Assembly: GCA_027563935.2 (NCBI GenBank)
Contig: CM050447.1
Span: forward strand, 11,996,501-12,060,500
DNA from: Costus lasius
Taxonomy: Eukaryota; Streptophyta; Magnoliopsida; Zingiberales; Costaceae
Direction of reading: 5' to 3'
Length of the DNA stretch: 64,000 bases
Part shown: piece by piece, positions 58,579 to 64,000 of the stretch
Layout of the letters: each line of letters begins with the position of its first letter
Position numbering within the stretch: the first letter of the stretch is position 1
The notes under the pieces: generated by a model
Databases searched by the model: none
What the model was told of the DNA's origin: nothing
Seen by the model: only the letters and a program-made list of their open reading frames with translations
Made by a program: the position numbers and the translations under genes

Positions 58579-61280
58579 GTGGTGGAGCAACAACCCCCTG
58601 TATATCAGTACACACCACCAGCTTCATATACAGTACCAGTAGCTGTGGAGCCCGACCGGGAAGTCACTCCGCCTCCGACCCGGGGCGACTGGCTGTCCAG
58701 CTTCACCGAGTTAGCACGAGGCCGTTTGGACGTGTTCGAGGGGAACGGCGACCCATGGAAAGCTCAGGAGTGGCTAGCCAGCGTGACATATACTCTGGAT
58801 GCAATGGAATGTTCATAGAGGAAACGGGTGAAGTTGGCAGTTTTCTATCTTGGTGGTCAGGCACGAAAGTGGTGGCAGTCTACTGTAGCCACTTTGGGAC
58901 CGGCAAGCACGTCTTGGGATGTTTTTCAGAGCGTATTCACGCAGCAGTATTTCCCACAGGCACAAAGGTCCGTAGCGAGACGGGATTTTGTTCACATCAA
59001 GCAAAATGGACGTCCAATTGAGGAGTATATCGCCGAATTCCAGAAGCTGTCTGAAATATTTCCTGGACTGGTGGCCACAGATAGAGAGCGTTCGGAACAT
59101 TTTATAGAGGGCCTTGATGCCCAGCTCCGCATTCTGGTGAGCATTATCCCACCTGATAACTTTGCTGAGGTGATAGATACTGCACGACGGATGAGTCAAT
59201 GTGGGCAGGATGTCATTCGCGAGGCCCAGGAGCGTGACGCTCAGAGACGTGGCAAGGCTCCTGCGCAGACTGACTTTTGGGGACTTGGGAGTTTCGGCCC
59301 AGGAAGTCCAACAGCTTCAGCTTCTGGATCTAGACGCCAAGACATCCAACCAGGGCGAAAATCTTGGGCTCCAGGTAGCAGAAATCGGGGTCCAGCACCG
59401 ACATCCCCTGGTTTTGGCTCGCCCCCAGCTACTCCTTCCAGAGCCTATTTTCAGTGTGGAGAATCAGGTCACATAGCAAGGTCGTGCCCGCTCAATTCCG
59501 TCCGATGTTATCACTGTAATGAAATGGGACATTATGCAAACAGCTGCCCCCAGAAGGGTAAACAAGCCCAGAGCTCACAGGGATCAGCACCAGCGCCGCA
59601 GCAGAATCCCGGCCGACCTTATCGACGGCAGAATCCCCCACGTGGTGGGCGTGGGCAGACCCAGGCATCTGGACGCGCATATACTATATCCGAGGAGGAC
59701 GCTCAGCGTGCATCAGACTCCGTGATGCGAGGTATTATCTCTATTTATGGCGTTCCTGCTTGCCTACATATTGATACGGGTAGTTCCTATTCATTTGTTT
59801 CTTACGAGTTGGTTAAGAAAATTGATCGTAAACCTGTATTGGCACGGTATGATATGACCGTGCACGTACCTGGCGGTGGTGTGCTGCGATCACACCTGGA
59901 GTTAAAACGGTGCCCACTGGATTTTGGGGACATCGTTGTTCACACTGATCTGATGTTGTTGGACTTATCTGATTTCGACGTCATCCTCGGCTGGAGCTGG
60001 CTCAAAGCTAATCGAGCTATTGTAGACTGTTATAAAAACAAAGTGACCTTCCGTATGTCAGAGTCTACTACCTATACCTTCACAGGGGTTTCTGGACAAG
60101 TTGCTCCTGCTATTAACGCTATACAAGCCAAGAGGATGCTACGGGATGGATGCGAAGCATACTTAATGTCCATTACAGAAATCAAGGAACAGTCCTTGCC
60201 TCCGATCGAACGTGTACCCGTAGTCAGGAGATATACGGACGTTTTCCCTGACGAATTACCCGGCTTGCCTCCACAACGACAAGTCGAGTTCGCTATTGAG
60301 CTTCAGCCCGGCACGGAACCCATTTCCAAAGCACCATACAGAATGGCGCCAAGGGAATTGGAGGAATTAAAAGGGCAACTCCAGGATCTGTTGGAAAAGG
60401 GGTTCATCAGACCTAGCACCTCTCCCTAGGGTGCCCCTGTGCTCTTTGTTAAGAAGAAAGACGGATCCTTCAGGTTATACATTGACTATCGGCAGCTCAA
60501 CGCCGTCACTATCAAGAATAAGTATCCTCTACCTCGCATCGATGACCTGTTTGACCAGCTTAGAGGTTCCACTGTATTCTCTAAGATTGATCTAAGGTCG
60601 GTTATTATCAACTGAGGATTTGAGATGAAGATATTCCAAAGTCAGCGTTCCGAACGAGATATGGACACTACGAATTCATGGTGATGCCGTTCGGACTAAC
60701 CAATGCACCGGCTGCTTTCATGGATCTTATGAACCGGGTGTTCAGTGAATACTTAGATAAATTTGTAGTAGTATTTATTGATGATATCTTGATATATTCC
60801 CAAAATTATAGTGAGCACAAGAATCATTTGCATATGGTGCTGCGTACCTTACGGGAAGAGAAGTTATATGCCAAGTACAGTAAGTGTGCATTTTGGCTTG
60901 GCGAAGTGGCATACCTCGGTCACGTTATCTCAGACAGCGGTATTTCTGTTGACCCTGAAAAGATTCGTGCTGTTGCTGAATGGGAAACTCCAACCACGGT
61001 TCAGGAGGTTAGAAGTTTCCTTGGGCTGGCTGGCTACTACATAAGGTTTGTAGAAAATTTCTCTAGAATATCAGCCCCGTTGACTCGTTTGACGAAGAAA
61101 GACGTAACATTTGAATGGGATGATAACGGTGAGAACAGCTTTCAGGAGCTAAAGCGAAGGTTGATTAGTGCGCCAATCCTAGTGCTTCCAGACGGTGATG
61201 GTGATTTCATGGTATACACTGATGCTTCACACCAAGGTCTGGGTGTTGTGCTTATGCAAGAGGGTAAGGCTTATGCAAGA
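58579..61280 (+). pseudogene. gag-protease-RT-RNase H fragment
   Basis: One plus frame holds gag from 58579 with a TAG at 58816-58818. It is then open from 58828 to a TAG at 60427 (533 codons): gag core (YLGGQARKWWQS; QQYFPQAQRS), a damaged first zinc knuckle (YFQCGESGHIARSC, first Cys now Tyr), an intact second knuckle (CYHCNEMGHYANSC) and the protease motif HIDTGSSYSF. RT follows with frame breaks near 60600-60650, then [11 protein letters not shown] (catalytic Asp pair) and [11 protein letters not shown]. RNase H opens with [16 protein letters not shown] and is cut at 61280. The enzymes would copy element RNA into DNA; here they are fragmentary. Confidence 0.85.
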
Positions 61281-62121
61281 GGGCACAAGCCCGAAGCATA
61301 TCTTCTAGGGTCTGGATGGTTCTTTCGGACTGACCATCCGTCTGGGGATGAAAGGCAATGCTGAAATGTAATTGAGTGCCAAGCGACTTCTGCAGACTTT
61401 CCCAAAACCGAGAGGTGAATTTTGAATCCCTATCAGAGATAATGCTAGAAGGGACCCCATGCAACCGTATGATTTCTCGGCAATACAGAACAGCCAGTTT
61501 ATCCACAGAAAACACTTTCTTCACAGGCAAGAAGTGTGCAGACTTCGTCAATCGGTCAACTATCACCCAAATAGAATCATGACCCCTTTGTGATAATTTA
61601 TTGTGGACTTCCTGCTAAGAGCGTCGGCAACTACATTCCTGTGGACTTCCTGCTAATAGAAGAATTACTCAAGTTTGCTATCATTCCTGTGGACTTCCTG
61701 CTAAAAGCGTAATTCTTCTCTTAGCAAACTTGAGTAATTCTTCTCTTAGCAGGAAGTCCACAGGAATGTAGTTGCCGACGCTCTTAGCAGGAAGTCCACA
61801 ATAAATTATCACAAAGGGGTCACGATTCTATTTGGGTGATAGTTGACCGATTGACGAAGTCTGCACACTTCTTGCCTGTGAAGAAAGTGTTTTCTGTGGA
61901 TAAACTGGCTGTTCTGTATTGCCGAGAAATCATACGGTTGCATGGGGTCCCTTCTAGCATTATCTCTGATAGGGATTCAAAATTCACCTCTCGGTTTTGG
62001 GGAAGTCTGCAGAAGTCGCTTGGCACTCAATTACATTTCAGCACTGCCTTTCATCCCCAGACGGATGGTCAGTCCGAAAGGACCATCCAGACCCTAGAAG
62101 ATATGCTTCGGGCGTGTGCCC
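61281..62121. repeat. Near-perfect palindrome of integrase sequence
   Basis: Arms 61281-61680 and 61722-62121 are inverted copies with no net indel, since paired positions always sum to 123402. They are separated by 41 bp. Each arm holds integrase core coding (minus strand 61281-61591; plus strand 61811-62121) with a few substitutions between them, such as one Gly/Glu and one Thr/Ile change. The inner 130 bp of each arm is not integrase: it carries CTCTTAGCAGGAAGTCCACA, which recurs as direct and inverted copies, with one more in the spacer. Confidence 0.92.
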
Positions 62122-62163
62122 TAGATTTCGGGATTAACTGGGAAGTTCACTTGCATTTAGCTT
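61811..62163 (+). pseudogene. Integrase core fragment, plus strand
   Basis: Continues the right palindrome arm. An open frame carries ISDRDSKF (catalytic Asp) and [16 protein letters not shown] (catalytic Glu). It ends abruptly where LTR C3 begins at 62164. A TGG at 62138-62140 is intact where the copy at 56061 has TGA. Confidence 0.85.
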
Positions 62164-63931
62164 TGTCACGCCCCAAGACTCTCCCAGCCTCAGGACGCGG
62201 CAAACAATGGACCTGCAAGGCCATACAGATCCAGCATACCACACAATACGACAAATAACATAAACGACAAAATCCACATAGATAAAATACACATCGGACC
62301 GACGCAGCGGTCAAAGTCAATAATACACACAGGGCCGAACAGTCCTGGCCCACAAATCCACACTGGTCCATGACCAGGTAAATACAATCTCATCAGATAT
62401 AATCTTCGAAATACGACAAATAATACGTGCGACACGTAAGAAAATACAACACATGATAGGGAAGATAATCTACCTATCTATCTACTGCGCACCAGAGGGA
62501 GCCGAGCCTGAACCTGGAGGCAAGGCAAGGGAGGGCGTTAGCCGGGAGGCTAAGTAGGGTTTAATAAGTAAATGGTGCATATAAGAGTAAGGAGAATCCA
62601 ACAATAATTAATAGACAGAAGTGCACTGTAAGTAAATATAACCCGACTAAGTAAGTACAGAAAGTACAGCATGCAGGTGGAAATCCAGCTGTGCCAATGT
62701 CCCGTAGGACGCGCACTCAAAGAGTGGTTCCTACCGCCAGCTAACGGTAGAAACGGCTGTCCGTCGACAGTCCGCCGGTGTAGCGTCCTACACCCAGATC
62801 ACCCCGGAATGCCGAGTCCCACGACATCCGATTGTGACCCATCCGGAGGCCTGTAGTTCATGGGCTCACACAGACTGCATCCATGACTACTACCAATGGC
62901 CAAAATCACAAGGTTCTCGAAAGGTGGACTATCCCAGTCAGACCTATCCGTCCATCCCAAATATCAACACAAGCTGGCTGTAGAGACAGCCAAAATATAT
63001 ATGTACTGCATATAAATCTACCACCAACAATATCATGCACTGAAACATAAAAATCAGATAACATGCAAACATCCATGTGACTCAATGGAAAGAGACAGAT
63101 TTCAATGGATTTACGAAGGTAATAATCAGATTCAGTCAGCAAGAAGATGGTGCCGCTATCTATGCATGCGGTTTGGCACCGAACAAGGGTAGGGAGGTAA
63201 GAATCCTACCTGGGAACTGTAGGTCTGAGCAAGATCCACCCAGTTATATACGTTCAGAATAACCCAGCGCGCGCAGTCCGGAGTCGCAGTCGCGGCCGTC
63301 GGAGTTCACCGGAAGTTCGCCAGAACAGTGGCGCCGCCACCGGAACAGTAACTTCGGCGGCCGGTCGAAATTCTGGAAGTGTCACGAGGTAGCCGCCGGC
63401 GAGAGGAGTTCAGCCGTACCACTGGTTTCGCGAGAGGAGGTCGGGGTCGCCGGGATCGAAGGAAAAACCGCCGGCGGCGTCGTTCGCAGACGTCGCCGGA
63501 GCTGGGGAAGACGACGCCGGAAAACGGGCGGAAAGGGGGAGGAAACGTCCGCCGAAGGTGGGGAAGCTCGCCGGTGCCGCCGGAGACGAAGGACGCGCCG
63601 GATCTAGGGTTCCGGTCGCTTCTCGTCGCCGCACGCGCAAAGGAAGAGGAAAGAGCTTCTGCTCGCCGGTTCTGGTCGCCGGAGCTGCGGTCGGAGGCGG
63701 AAGAGGAGGCTGAGAGGAGACGCGTGAAGAAGAGAGGAAGATGGGTTCGATGTTGGTGAAGCAGCGGGAGAGGAGGGGAAGATAAGGAGAGGAAGAGGAG
63801 ATGGGTTCGGGTGGTTCACGGGGAGAATAGGGGAGAAAAGAGGGGAGTGAGGGAGCAGCGTGGGGAGCAGATGGGATGGGACGTGGCTGTCCTGTCCCAT
63901 CAGCTCCATGTAAAAATTCCGAAACGTTACA
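62164..63931 (-). repeat. LTR C3, reverse
   Basis: 1768 bp, TGTCACGCCCCAAG to GAAACGTTACA as printed. It is nearly identical to C1. The left neighbour is integrase and the right neighbour is unrelated, so it is not a simple insertion with both flanks kept. No TSD (AGCTT against ATGCT). Confidence 0.85.
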
Positions 63932-64000
63932 ATGCTTAATACAAATGGGCTGTCCGGTACCCGGATAATTTTGGATTAATCAGTTTTATGACCCAAATAG
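63932..64000. other. Unassigned right edge
   Basis: Sixty-nine bases after LTR C3 that match no other part of the window; too short to call. Confidence 0.4.

Larger units (their letters stand above)
53081..63931. mobile_element. Rearranged Ty3/gypsy chromovirus cluster, family C
   Basis: Order: LTR C1 (reverse), pol 3' end (reverse), then forward integrase-chromodomain, LTR C2, gag, protease, RT and part of RNase H, then an integrase palindrome, then LTR C3 (reverse). The outer LTRs face the same way, while the middle faces the opposite way and is circularly permuted. A chromodomain-like tail (IRLIKVRWNNHSESEATW) marks it as a chromovirus. No clean TSD was found: ATGTC on the left and ATGCT on the right. 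No part can encode a complete polyprotein. Confidence 0.8.

Overview
The window is plant nuclear DNA. It holds spliced genes with AT-rich introns, two GC-rich genes (one intronless, one without an intron in its CDS), plastid-targeted proteins and a plant-specific signalling peptide. The high GC of the calmodulin-like and TIC20 genes points to a monocot, but the species cannot be fixed from sequence alone. Nothing looks bacterial, organellar or viral apart from LTR retrotransposons.

Genes, left to right. (1) The 3' half of an ARIADNE-type RBR ubiquitin ligase, + strand, 1-2452. (2) A calmodulin-like protein with an N-terminal hydrophobic anchor, + strand, 12374-13018. (3) A short bHLH transcription factor in five exons, - strand, 13988-14790. 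(4) A three-exon plastid-type membrane protein of unknown function, - strand, 19817-21775. (5) A PIP-type (SGPS) secreted peptide precursor, - strand, 26209-26460. (6) TIC20-II, - strand, 37456-38043, head to head with (7) a TRAF-type zinc-finger protein, + strand, 39085-41325. (8) A seven-exon SANT/DUF3755 protein, - strand, 43240-50554. All exon sets were built by hand from GT-AG sites with continuous reading frames.

Transposons fill most of the rest. 3933-10713 is a nest. A roughly 1.5-kb non-autonomous hAT element (8-bp TSD CCATACCC) carries a broken RING-H2 gene fragment. Its left TIR was hit twice at the same CTAGA pentamer by opposite-facing solo LTRs, and two LTRs of another family sit further inside. 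29226-31403 is a solo LTR with TSD TGTTA. 31677-36586 is a gag-only Ty3/gypsy-type element plus an opposite-facing solo LTR, again on a shared CTAG-containing target (CCTAG). 53081-63931 is a rearranged chromovirus cluster: two outer LTRs facing one way enclose a circularly permuted copy (IN-chromodomain-LTR-gag-PR-RT) facing the other way, then a near-perfect 400-bp-arm palindrome of integrase sequence.

The recurrent theme is opposite-facing LTRs joined at exact target sites or as long inverted repeats, seen at three places in 64 kb. The genes do not form a pathway. The one pair likely to share control is TIC20-II and the TRAF-type gene, through a short divergent promoter.
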